From NCBI RefSeq assembly GCF_015461845.1, contig NZ_JACOPW010000003.1, positions 372,001-436,000 on the forward strand: a stretch of 64,000 nucleotides of DNA. The letters run 5' to 3'. This stretch comes from Pseudomonas mucoides (lineage in GTDB: Bacteria > Pseudomonadota > Gammaproteobacteria > Pseudomonadales > Pseudomonadaceae). The translations under genes were made by a program, and so were the position numbers. The notes under the pieces were generated by a model. The model ran no database searches, was not told the DNA's origin, and saw nothing but the letters and a program-made list of their open reading frames with translations. Below, piece by piece: positions 56,934-64,000 of this stretch; within the stretch, counting starts at the first letter, position 1, and the number at the start of each line of letters is the position of its first letter.

Positions 56934-58328
56934 ATGAGCACTGACAAGACCAATCAGTCCTGGGGCGGCCGCTTCAGTGAACCCGTCGACGCCTTCGTCG
57001 CCCGCTTCACCGCCTCCGTCACTTTCGACCAGCGCCTGTATCGCCACGACATCATGGGCTCGATCGCCCACGCCACCATGCTGGCCAAGGTCGGCGTGCT
57101 GACCGATGCCGAGCGCGACAGCATCATTGATGGCCTGAACACCATCCAGGGTGAAATCGAGGCCGGCCAGTTCGACTGGCGCATCGACCTCGAAGACGTG
57201 CACATGAACATCGAGGCGCGCCTGACCGATCGCATCGGCGTCACTGGCAAGAAGCTGCACACCGGCCGTAGCCGTAACGACCAGGTTGCCACCGATATCC
57301 GCCTGTGGCTGCGTGACGAGATCGACCTGATCCTCGGCGAAATCACCCGCCTGCAAAAAGGTTTGCTGGAGCAGGCAGAGCGCGAAGCTGGCAGCATCAT
57401 GCCCGGCTTCACTCACCTGCAAACCGCACAGCCCGTGACTTTCGGGCACCACATGCTGGCCTGGTTCGAAATGCTCAGCCGCGACTATGAGCGTCTGGTC
57501 GACTGCCGCAAGCGTACCAACCGCATGCCATTGGGCAGCGCTGCGCTGGCGGGCACCACCTACCCGATCGACCGCGAATACACCGCGCAGCTACTGGGCT
57601 TCGACGCCGTCGGCGGCAACTCGCTGGACAACGTGTCCGATCGCGACTTCGCCATCGAGTTCTGCTCGGCGGCCAGCATCGCGATGATGCACCTGTCGCG
57701 CTTCTCCGAAGAGCTGGTGCTGTGGACCAGCGCGCAATTCCAGTTCATCGATCTGCCAGACCGCTTCTGCACCGGCAGCTCGATCATGCCGCAAAAGAAA
57801 AATCCGGACGTGCCGGAACTGGTTCGCGGCAAATCCGGCCGCGTCTTCGGCGCACTGATGGGCCTGCTGACCTTGATGAAGGGCCAGCCGTTGGCCTACA
57901 ACAAGGACAATCAGGAAGACAAAGAGCCGCTGTTCGACGCCGCCGATACCCTGCGCGACTCGTTGCGAGCCTTTGCCGACATGATCCCGGCGATCAAACC
58001 CAAGCACGCGATGATGCGCGAAGCGGCGCTGCGCGGTTTCTCCACTGCCACCGACCTGGCCGACTACCTGGTGCGCCGTGGCCTGCCGTTCCGTGACTGC
58101 CACGAAATTGTTGGCCATGCGGTGAAGTACGGTGTGGAAAACGGCAAGGACCTGGCGGAAATGAGCCTGGAAGAGCTGCGTAAATTCAGCGACCAGATCG
58201 ATCAGGACGTGTTTGCCGTGCTGACCCTGGAAGGCTCGGTGAATGCCCGTGACCATATCGGCGGCACTGCGCCAGCACAGGTCAAGCAGGCAGTGGTTCG
58301 CGGCCAGGCGTTGCTCGCCAGCCGCTAA
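56934..58328 (+). CDS. argH: Argininosuccinate lyase
   Basis: 464-aa enzyme splitting argininosuccinate to arginine and fumarate, the last step of arginine synthesis. Start [21 protein letters not shown], the active-site segments [19 protein letters not shown] and [16 protein letters not shown] (catalytic His), and the superfamily signature [19 protein letters not shown] are intact. It is divergent from algR and the algZ remnant, as in other pseudomonads. Confidence 0.97.
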   Translation: MSTDKTNQSWGGRFSEPVDAFVARFTASVTFDQRLYRHDIMGSIAHATMLAKVGVLTDAERDSIIDGLNTIQGEIEAGQFDWRIDLEDVHMNIEARLTDRIGVTGKKLHTGRSRNDQVATDIRLWLRDEIDLILGEITRLQKGLLEQAEREAGSIMPGFTHLQTAQPVTFGHHMLAWFEMLSRDYERLVDCRKRTNRMPLGSAALAGTTYPIDREYTAQLLGFDAVGGNSLDNVSDRDFAIEFCSAASIAMMHLSRFSEELVLWTSAQFQFIDLPDRFCTGSSIMPQKKNPDVPELVRGKSGRVFGALMGLLTLMKGQPLAYNKDNQEDKEPLFDAADTLRDSLRAFADMIPAIKPKHAMMREAALRGFSTATDLADYLVRRGLPFRDCHEIVGHAVKYGVENGKDLAEMSLEELRKFSDQIDQDVFAVLTLEGSVNARDHIGGTAPAQVKQAVVRGQALLASR

Positions 58329-58331
58329 AAG

Positions 58332-58439
58332 CTTCGTCGGAACGCCGCCCGGAGCCGGCTCGCCTCCACAGTGGCCCGGTGTGTTCAGCACTTTCCACTG
58401 TGGGAGCGAGCTTGCTCCGGGCGGCGCTCCGACGATGAC
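58332..58439. repeat. Inverted REP pair after argH
   Basis: CTTCGTCGGAACGCCGCCCG (58332 on) and CGGGCGGCGCTCCGACGATG (to 58438) are inverted copies of the GCTCCGGGCGGCG block, separated by about 60 bases that include a GTGGGAGCGAGC segment. It lies between argH and the convergent GST gene. Confidence 0.85.
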
Positions 58440-58461
58440 TGACTTCAGAACGCTACAAATT

Positions 58462-59121
58462 TCATTTCTTGGACGCGATCATCGCCATAAACGCTGGCAT
58501 CGCCGCTTCCTTGTCCGCAGCAATCCTCTGCACATTCGGATTCGCCTCCAGACGCTCCAGCAGCGCCTTGGCTTCTGGCATCTCGGCCAACAAATCCAGG
58601 CCAAACAACTTCTGCCCCACCGCAGCGGCCAATGGCACGCTATACAGGAAATACAGATCGGCAACGCTCAGGCTGTCACCCGCCACATAAGGGGCGAACT
58701 TGCCGTGTCGCGCCAGCGAGGCGAACCCCAGCAGCAACTCGGACCTGGTCCTGTCCTTGATTGCCTCTGGCACTGGCGAGCCAAAAAACGCCTCGCCGTA
58801 GCACATGCGCCCCGGCAACTCGATGTACAGCTCGATTTCCTTGGCCAGCGCCAGCACCTGGGCGCGCTCGAAAGGATCGCTTGGCAACAGAGGAGTGCCT
58901 TTCTGGCTTTGTTCGATGTATTCGAGAATGATGGCGGTTTCATTAACGAAACCCTGTTCGACGCCCAGCACTGGCACCTTGCCGCGCGGACTGATGGTCA
59001 GCGCTTCCGGGCTCGGGCCAGGGTAAAACAGCACTTCTTCGAACGGCAGTCCCTTCTCCAGCAGCGCCAGTTTCACCATGTTGTAGTAGTTGCTGACGGA
59101 AAATCCATAAAGCTTGAGCAT
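58462..59121 (-). CDS. Glutathione S-transferase family protein
   Basis: 219-aa cytosolic GST: N-terminal thioredoxin-like domain (MLKLYGFSVSNYYNMVKLAL, about 1-78, with cis-Pro in KVPVLGVEQGFVNETAIILEY, the Glu-Thr-like glutathione-contact pair) and a C-terminal helical domain. ATG 59121 lies 7 bases after GGAGG; a GTG one codon upstream is closer than ideal. Class and substrate are not defined by sequence. It is convergent with argH. Confidence 0.92.
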   Translation of the reverse strand: MLKLYGFSVSNYYNMVKLALLEKGLPFEEVLFYPGPSPEALTISPRGKVPVLGVEQGFVNETAIILEYIEQSQKGTPLLPSDPFERAQVLALAKEIELYIELPGRMCYGEAFFGSPVPEAIKDRTRSELLLGFASLARHGKFAPYVAGDSLSVADLYFLYSVPLAAAVGQKLFGLDLLAEMPEAKALLERLEANPNVQRIAADKEAAMPAFMAMIASKK

Positions 59122-59245
59122 CACAAAGCCTCCAGGCCGTGCGGGGTTGGCAGTCCTGTTTTATAGAACGCCGAAGCGATTCTTGCCAGCAGCATCACAG
59201 CGCTGAATGCAGGTAAACTGGCCGCCTTAACTTGAGGAGCCTGCC

Positions 59246-59530
59246 ATGAGCGAGCCAATCGACATCGATAGCGACGAAGAAGAATTTACCGAAACCACCC
59301 TGATCGAAGCCATCGAAAACCAGATCGAAAGCGACAACCCGCCAGCGGCCAAGGCCACCTTCAACAAGCTGACCCTGGTGGGTTACGAACGTGAAGAAAT
59401 CCTCAACATGATGGCTCACGTGTTAGCGGTAGAAATCGACGCGATCCTGGAAGAAGACCGCGCGTTCAACACCGAATGGTACGAAACAGCACTGCGCGCG
59501 CTGCCGGAATTGCCGCCGGAAAAGAAGTAA
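59246..59530 (+). CDS. Conserved small acidic protein
   Basis: 94-aa protein with an acidic N-terminus (MSEPIDIDSDEEEFTETTLI) and a helical body (ATFNKLTLVGYEREEILNMM, AHVLAVEIDAILEEDRAFN). GAGG precedes the ATG by 9 bases. No domain I recognise; no signal peptide. Codon use and strong start make it real. Cytoplasmic, function unknown. Confidence 0.8.
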   Translation: MSEPIDIDSDEEEFTETTLIEAIENQIESDNPPAAKATFNKLTLVGYEREEILNMMAHVLAVEIDAILEEDRAFNTEWYETALRALPELPPEKK

Positions 59531-59756
59531 GCGAACACCATGCGGGAGCGGGCAATCCGCTCCTACACAAATTGTCACCCATCCATCCTGCCTTCCCCCA
59601 TGCCCTGACTACACTGGTACGCACCCCGCTGCCGCACCAGCCGCCGGGGAATGCTTCCCGAGGTGAAAAAACCCTGATGCAGGCACTGGACATGCCGCAC
59701 GAGTGGGCTCACCTTAGGGGCGCTGTCGTCCAATTCCTAGAAAGTCTGGAGTCCTT

Positions 59757-60002
59757 ATGTCGCTTACCCCTGAGTTGGTTGCCGAACTGGAAATCCTCGC
59801 ACTCTTCAACCTGGACAGTTCCCAGGAAGGTTTGAAAATTCATCAGACCGCTGCCCCGAAAGCCATTGCCGCCGCCCAACGCCTGTTTGAAAAGGAACTG
59901 ATCGACCAGCCCGATGGCGGTTACCTGACCAGCCTGGGGCGTGACGCCGCGCAAAACGTGCAAACGCTGCTGACCATTCTGAACGTCCGAGAAACTGCCT
60001 GA
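59757..60002 (+). CDS. TIGR02647 family protein
   Basis: 81-aa protein beginning MSLTPELVAELEILALFNLD, a length and start typical of TIGR02647 (a family of short gammaproteobacterial proteins). The middle looks like a winged-helix-like core (HQTAAPKAIAAAQRLFEKEL, IDQPDGGYLTSLGRDAAQN). GGAG precedes ATG by 7 bases. It lies upstream of cyaA, as in P. aeruginosa. Function unknown. Confidence 0.85.
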   Translation: MSLTPELVAELEILALFNLDSSQEGLKIHQTAAPKAIAAAQRLFEKELIDQPDGGYLTSLGRDAAQNVQTLLTILNVRETA

Positions 60003-60194
60003 GATCACCGCTTCGCCCACGGAAACCCCTGCCACGGGATTTCCGCGGGCAAACCCGGCGGCCTGCTGTCGCCTCGCGATAAAAATCTGACGTCAAAAAT
60101 ACAAATTCAGCTTAAAGGTGGCGGGCCCGAGGCGCTAAACTGCCCCTCATCCGCCGCCCCCACGTCCGAGCCTCGCGAGCCGGTTTGAGCTGAC

Positions 60195-63038
60195 ATGACC
60201 CGCACCCATGAAATCCGCCCCGATCTGGACGAGGGAATCGACCGCAAGGTTCTCAGCCAACTGCGCGCACGCTTTCTAAAACTCAATGAAGGCCGCATGG
60301 CCCGGGCCATGGAAGGGTTGTCGACCCGCCAGCAAACGGTGCTGACGCTGCTACCGCTGTTTTTCCACGTCAATCATCCGTTATTGCCCGGGTATGTTTC
60401 CGGCGCTACGCCGGCCGGGCTGTCGAACTTCGAGCCGGACGCCAATGCCCTCGCTGAAGCCCAGCGCCTGACCCGCTCGTTCTCTTACAAGCCGCGCCAT
60501 GGCAGCAATCCGCCGCGACCGATCCACGGCCTGTTCCTGATGGGCAGCCTGGGTACGCTGGCTCAAGCCGATCAAAGCGACATGGACGTTTGGGTCTGCC
60601 ACGCGCCGGACCTCGGCGAAAGCGAGCTCGCGGAGCTGCGTAAAAAGTGCCAGCTGCTGGAGGTCTGGGCCGCAAGCCAAGGCGCCGAGGCGCATTTCTT
60701 CCTGATCGACCCGACGCGCTTCGTGCTCGGTGAGCGCGACACCCAGTTGAGCTCCGAAGACTGCGGCACCACCCAGCACTACCTGCTGCTGGACGAGTTC
60801 TACCGCACCGCCATCTGGCTGGCCGGCCGCACGCCGATCTGGTGGCTGGTGCCAGTCTATGAAGAGTCCGCCTACGACCGCTACACCCACACGCTGCTGT
60901 CCAAACGCTTCATCCGTGCCGACGAAAGCCTGGACCTGGGGCATCTGGCATTCATACCGCCGGGGGAATTCATCGGCGCCGGGCTCTGGCAATTGTTCAA
61001 GGGCATCGAGTCGCCCTACAAGTCCGTACTCAAGCTGCTGCTGACCGAGGTCTACGCCAGCGAGCCCCCCAAGGTTCATTGCCTGAGCCTGCGCTTCAAG
61101 CAAGCCGTTTTCGCCAATCAACTGGACCTCGACGAGTTGGACCCGTACATCGTGGTCTACCGGCGCATCGAGGAATACCTCAAGGCCCGGGGCGAGCCGG
61201 AACGGCTGGAATTGGTGCGCCGCGCGCTGTACCTGAAGGTCAATCGCAAACTGACCGGCAACACCCGCACCCAGAGCTGGCAGCGTTCATTGCTTGAGCG
61301 ACTGGCCCAGGAATGGGGCTGGGATCAGCGGCAACTGGCGCTGCTCGATAGCCGCAGCCAGTGGAAAGTCCGCCAGGTCAGCGCTGAACGTCGCGCCTTG
61401 GTCAACGAGTTGAACTACAGCTACCGCTTCCTGACCCAGTTCGCCCGCACCGAAGACACCGTCAGCCTGATCAACAAGCGCGACCTCAACGTGTTGGGTC
61501 GCCGGTTGTACGCGGCCTTCGAGCGCAAGGCTGACAAGGTCGAATTCATCAACCCGGGCATCGCCCCGGACCTGGCCGAAGACACGCTGACGCTGGTGCA
61601 GGCACCCAACAAGAAGGAACCGGGGCAAACCCAGTGGGGCTTGTACAACGGCAGCCTGGCAGCCCACGAGTGGGAACATTTCGCGCCGATCAAGCGCAGC
61701 CGCCAATTGCTGGAACTCCTGACCTGGTGCCACCGTAATGGCGTGATCGACAGCAGCACGCGGCTGGCCCTGCACCCCGGCACCAGCGACCTGAGCGAGT
61801 TCGAACTGTTCAACCTGCTCGGCAGCCTGCAACAGAGCATTGCCCTGCCCCTGACCACCGTCGCGGAAGAACCCTTGCTGCGCGCCAGCGTACCGAGCGA
61901 GGTGCTGATCCTCGTGAACGTTGGCGTCGACCCGCTCAAGCACCATCGCGATTTAAACATCCTGATGACCACCGAGCGCACCGACTCGCTGAGCTATGCC
62001 GGGGTTCGCGAGAACCTGGTGCTGACGCTGGACCAGGTCACGCTCAACAGCTGGAACGAAGTGCTGGTCAGCCGCTACGACGGCCCTCATGCCCTGCTCG
62101 ACTGCCTGCGCGCCTACCTCAACAACCTGCCGAGCGGGCCACAGCAGCCCAAGCTGCGGGTTCGGTGCTTCTGCCATAACCGTGCGCAATTCATTGCCCG
62201 CCGGGTAGAAGAGGTGATCGACTCCGCGCAGAACCTGCTGTTAAGCAACCTCAATCACCGTTACCTGATCCAGGTCCAGCAGCACTATCACGTGCTGGAA
62301 CTGGTGCCGGGCCAGGTCAACCACGTCGCCATCGCCACCTTGCCGGCGCTGATTGATTACCTGGGTGAGGAACTGACAGGCTACAGCCCGCTGCACCTGG
62401 ACCCGATGGCGCTGGAAGACCACGACCTCGCGCTGATCCTGCCGATGGGCCAGCCCGAGTGCATTCAGGTGTTCTACAGAATCAATGAGGATCAGGCTGA
62501 TCTCTACGTGCTGGATGAGCTCAATGCGCTGTGGCAACAACGCCTGCCCTATCACGACGAACAAAGCCTGTTGGTGCCGTTGCAACGCTTCCTGCAATCG
62601 ATCCAGTACCGGCGCGATGCCTTGTTGCCGATGGATGCCGCGCAGCCGTTGACCCTGGACACGTTGTACTACCAACTGCTGCCGTCCGGCTCCGGGCGCG
62701 CGCGCCGGGTAGAAACGCGGCCAGCGCCGCAAACGCCAGTCAACAAACCGTTCTACGACGTGCAGGCCATCATCGGCAAAGCCGCGCCGGGCGAGGTACA
62801 GGTGACGCTGTATTGCAATCAGCGAGAGTTTTCAGAGCTGGAACATGGCGACCAACTGTTCAGCGTGGTCGCGCAAGAGATCGTCGAGCAACGCCGCGAG
62901 ACCGAGCGCTATCGCTGTTACATCACCGACCTCGACCTCTCGGGCCTGCTCGGTGACGGTCAGAGTTCAAGCAATCTGTATCTGCGTTACAAGGCTGACC
63001 TGGAGCGCTCGTTGAACGAGGCGCTCGAACAGGTCTGA
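60195..63038 (+). CDS. cyaA: Class I adenylate cyclase
   Basis: 947-aa cytoplasmic cyclase making cAMP from ATP. The catalytic N-terminal half has GLFLMGSLGTLAQADQSDMD, the nucleotidyltransferase-like GS...D-x-D motif, and VWVCHAPDL next to it; the C-terminal half is the regulatory domain. This class is the enterobacterial/pseudomonad type, acting with Vfr/Crp. In P. aeruginosa CyaA supplies little cAMP compared with CyaB. Length matches the family; start ATG 60195. Confidence 0.95.
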   Translation: MTRTHEIRPDLDEGIDRKVLSQLRARFLKLNEGRMARAMEGLSTRQQTVLTLLPLFFHVNHPLLPGYVSGATPAGLSNFEPDANALAEAQRLTRSFSYKPRHGSNPPRPIHGLFLMGSLGTLAQADQSDMDVWVCHAPDLGESELAELRKKCQLLEVWAASQGAEAHFFLIDPTRFVLGERDTQLSSEDCGTTQHYLLLDEFYRTAIWLAGRTPIWWLVPVYEESAYDRYTHTLLSKRFIRADESLDLGHLAFIPPGEFIGAGLWQLFKGIESPYKSVLKLLLTEVYASEPPKVHCLSLRFKQAVFANQLDLDELDPYIVVYRRIEEYLKARGEPERLELVRRALYLKVNRKLTGNTRTQSWQRSLLERLAQEWGWDQRQLALLDSRSQWKVRQVSAERRALVNELNYSYRFLTQFARTEDTVSLINKRDLNVLGRRLYAAFERKADKVEFINPGIAPDLAEDTLTLVQAPNKKEPGQTQWGLYNGSLAAHEWEHFAPIKRSRQLLELLTWCHRNGVIDSSTRLALHPGTSDLSEFELFNLLGSLQQSIALPLTTVAEEPLLRASVPSEVLILVNVGVDPLKHHRDLNILMTTERTDSLSYAGVRENLVLTLDQVTLNSWNEVLVSRYDGPHALLDCLRAYLNNLPSGPQQPKLRVRCFCHNRAQFIARRVEEVIDSAQNLLLSNLNHRYLIQVQQHYHVLELVPGQVNHVAIATLPALIDYLGEELTGYSPLHLDPMALEDHDLALILPMGQPECIQVFYRINEDQADLYVLDELNALWQQRLPYHDEQSLLVPLQRFLQSIQYRRDALLPMDAAQPLTLDTLYYQLLPSGSGRARRVETRPAPQTPVNKPFYDVQAIIGKAAPGEVQVTLYCNQREFSELEHGDQLFSVVAQEIVEQRRETERYRCYITDLDLSGLLGDGQSSSNLYLRYKADLERSLNEALEQV

Positions 63039-63044
63039 GGAGCG

Positions 63045-63455
63045 TTACTCCGGGAAGTCGCCGCCATTGGCCGGCTGTGATTCGACTTCCAGCAACGTCA
63101 GCTTGAGGGTCTTGCCGCCGGGTGCCGGCCAGTCGATGTGTTGACCAACCTTGAGACCGAGCAGTGCACTGCCGACGGGCGCCAGAATGGAAATCTTGCC
63201 TTCGTCGGCATTGGCGTCTTTTGGGTAAACCAGCGTCAGGTGATAGTCCTTGCCGCTGCCTTCTTCACGGCAATGCACACGGGAATTCATCGTTACGACA
63301 TCGGCAGGCACGTCTTCGTGACCGACCAGCGTATCGGCGCGGTCCAGCTCGGTTTGCAGCGCAATAACGCCCGGCAGCGTGTCATCCAGGCTGTCGATCA
63401 GGCGCTCCAGACGTTGCACGTCCAGACGAGTAAGGGTGATGGAAGGTGCGGTCAT
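63045..63455 (-). CDS. rnk: Nucleoside diphosphate kinase regulator Rnk
   Basis: 136-aa GreA/GreB-related protein: Rnk N-terminal domain (about 1-50, helical; LDVQRLERLIDSLDD) and GreA C-terminal FKBP-like domain (about 55-136; VTMNSRVHCREEG, LVYPKDANADEGKISILAPV, ALLGLKVGQHIDWPAPGG). It binds RNA polymerase and influences nucleoside diphosphate kinase and alginate in P. aeruginosa. ATG 63455 is preceded by AAGGAG; longer frames read through the hairpin at 63493. Convergent with cyaA. Confidence 0.93.
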   Translation of the reverse strand: MTAPSITLTRLDVQRLERLIDSLDDTLPGVIALQTELDRADTLVGHEDVPADVVTMNSRVHCREEGSGKDYHLTLVYPKDANADEGKISILAPVGSALLGLKVGQHIDWPAPGGKTLKLTLLEVESQPANGGDFPE

Positions 63456-63492
63456 GATTAAGGCAGACTCCTTTCTTCTGCACAGAAAAAGC

Positions 63493-63521
63493 AAAACCCC
63501 GCCAGAAAAAGGCGGGGTTTT
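63493..63521 (-). terminator. Terminator-like hairpin 38 bases before rnk
   Basis: Stem AAAACCCCGCC/GGCGGGGTTTT with a CTTTTT-rich run after it on the minus strand (63475-63490) has the form of an intrinsic terminator. Lying 38-66 bases before the rnk start, it could end transcription from DUF1289/cyaY, or act as an attenuator in the rnk leader. Confidence 0.75.
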
Positions 63522-63714
63522 CACGAGCCTCGATGGGTTGAGGCGTTTCTGGACACTATCACAGCTCAATAAATATACAAGTGAGGGGCGACCAAGCCCC
63601 GATATGGGTATTTCGAGCTGAGCCAAAGGAGACCCTGCTCGCGATAGCGGCGTGTCAGACAACATCAAAGCTGAATGCTAGACCGCAATCGCGAGCAGGC
63701 TCACAGGTTTTGGG

Positions 63715-63933
63715 TCAGGCGGAAGTTTTGCGCTGGTGCGCCTGGGCGCAGATAACCCGGCGGCGATCATCGTCGGCCGAACGCCATTCGCGGATGTCTT
63801 CGACATGGCGAAAACACCCCAGGCACACCTTTTGTTCATCCAGCCGGCACACACCACTGCACGGCGAAGGGACCGCCGGGCTGACATTGCTGTAGAGCGG
63901 CTTCGGTGGGCGAACGACGGCAGGCTCGGTCAC
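63715..63933 (-). CDS. DUF1289 domain protein
   Basis: 72-aa protein with the DUF1289 cysteine pattern SPCSGVCRLDEQKVCLGCFR (C-x3-C-x8-C-x2-C), probably a small metal-binding knuckle. The start is GTG 63931-63933, four bases after the cyaY stop, so the two are likely cotranscribed. Function unknown. Confidence 0.88.
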   Translation of the reverse strand: MTEPAVVRPPKPLYSNVSPAVPSPCSGVCRLDEQKVCLGCFRHVEDIREWRSADDDRRRVICAQAHQRKTSA

Positions 63934-63937
63934 AATC

Positions 63938-64000
63938 TCACAGACCTTCGAAATCGAGTTCGACGTCCGCTTGCAGCTTGACGATGCGCTCGAGCATTTC
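63938..64000 (-). CDS. cyaY: CyaY (frataxin) C-terminus, cut by window edge
   Basis: Only 21 codons are in the window, ending in TGA 63938-63940. The residues EMLERIVKLQADVELDFEGL match the end of frataxin (helix followed by a short Glu/Leu/Asp/Phe tail), and the position next to DUF1289 and rnk agrees with other pseudomonads. CyaY is an iron-binding regulator of Fe-S cluster assembly. Based on a short stretch plus context. Confidence 0.65.
   Translation of the reverse strand, partial: EMLERIVKLQADVELDFEGL

Overview
The window is chromosomal DNA from a Pseudomonas of the fluorescens group. This rests on the high GC content, the gene order (ubiH-pepP-ygfB-zapA-6S RNA; rho-trxA; ppx/ppk-hemB; algP-algQ-dsbH; hemYXDC-algR-argH; cyaA-rnk-cyaY), which matches my memory of the P. 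aeruginosa PA5216-PA5275 region, and the REP-like palindromes typical of fluorescent pseudomonads. I see no tRNA, rRNA, CRISPR array, prophage or complete insertion sequence.

Layout. 1-2350: an iron(III) ABC importer (permease cut by the window edge, and its binding protein). 2506-7317: a minus-strand run for ubiquinone hydroxylation and PepP (UbiF/UbiI-type enzyme, DUF4442 protein, UbiH, PepP, YgfB). 7445-8869: a plus-strand run with a small coiled-coil protein, ZapA, 6S RNA and 5-formyl-THF cyclo-ligase. 8905-14646: a 51-aa membrane peptide, an EVE-domain protein and an HlyD/RbbA-like/YhhJ-like export system. 14776-19480: FliL-like protein, quinone oxidoreductase, GlpT (with a candidate GlpR operator), ChaC and a PagP-like outer-membrane barrel candidate. 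19495-25987: flavin reductase, UbiD, an O-acetyltransferase, Rho and thioredoxin.

26108-29918 holds a FadR-type regulator divergent from a four-gene polar amino-acid ABC importer that looks inserted between trxA and ppx. 30163-38635: Ppx and Ppk (convergent, sharing a terminator), HemB, a 270-bp MITE with nested inverted repeats, DedA, a sterol-desaturase-like enzyme, ElbB and a YaiI protein. 38742-43951: a cytochrome c/FTR1 iron permease and an operon of three lipoproteins (COG3014, YcfL, LpoB-like) plus a CsgG/LpoB-like secreted protein. 44008-51122: LysE exporter, small MscS-like channel, ABC-F protein, TIGR02444 protein, AlgP, FKBP isomerase, AlgQ/Rsd and DsbB-type protein. 51478-56474: HemY, HemX, HemD, HemC and AlgR. 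56934-64000: ArgH, GST, two small conserved proteins, class I adenylate cyclase, Rnk, a DUF1289 protein and the end of CyaY.

The most notable observation is at algR. The sensor kinase gene algZ (fimS), normally a full gene directly upstream and overlapping algR, is reduced here to about 73 C-terminal codons preceded by an in-frame stop. AlgR with its phospho-acceptor Asp therefore appears to have lost its cognate kinase. Other points of interest are the cloverleaf-like MITE, the PagP-like protein with an Asn in place of the catalytic Asp, the LpoB/YcfL lipoprotein operon, a terminator-like hairpin just upstream of rnk, and a short gene at 8905-9060.
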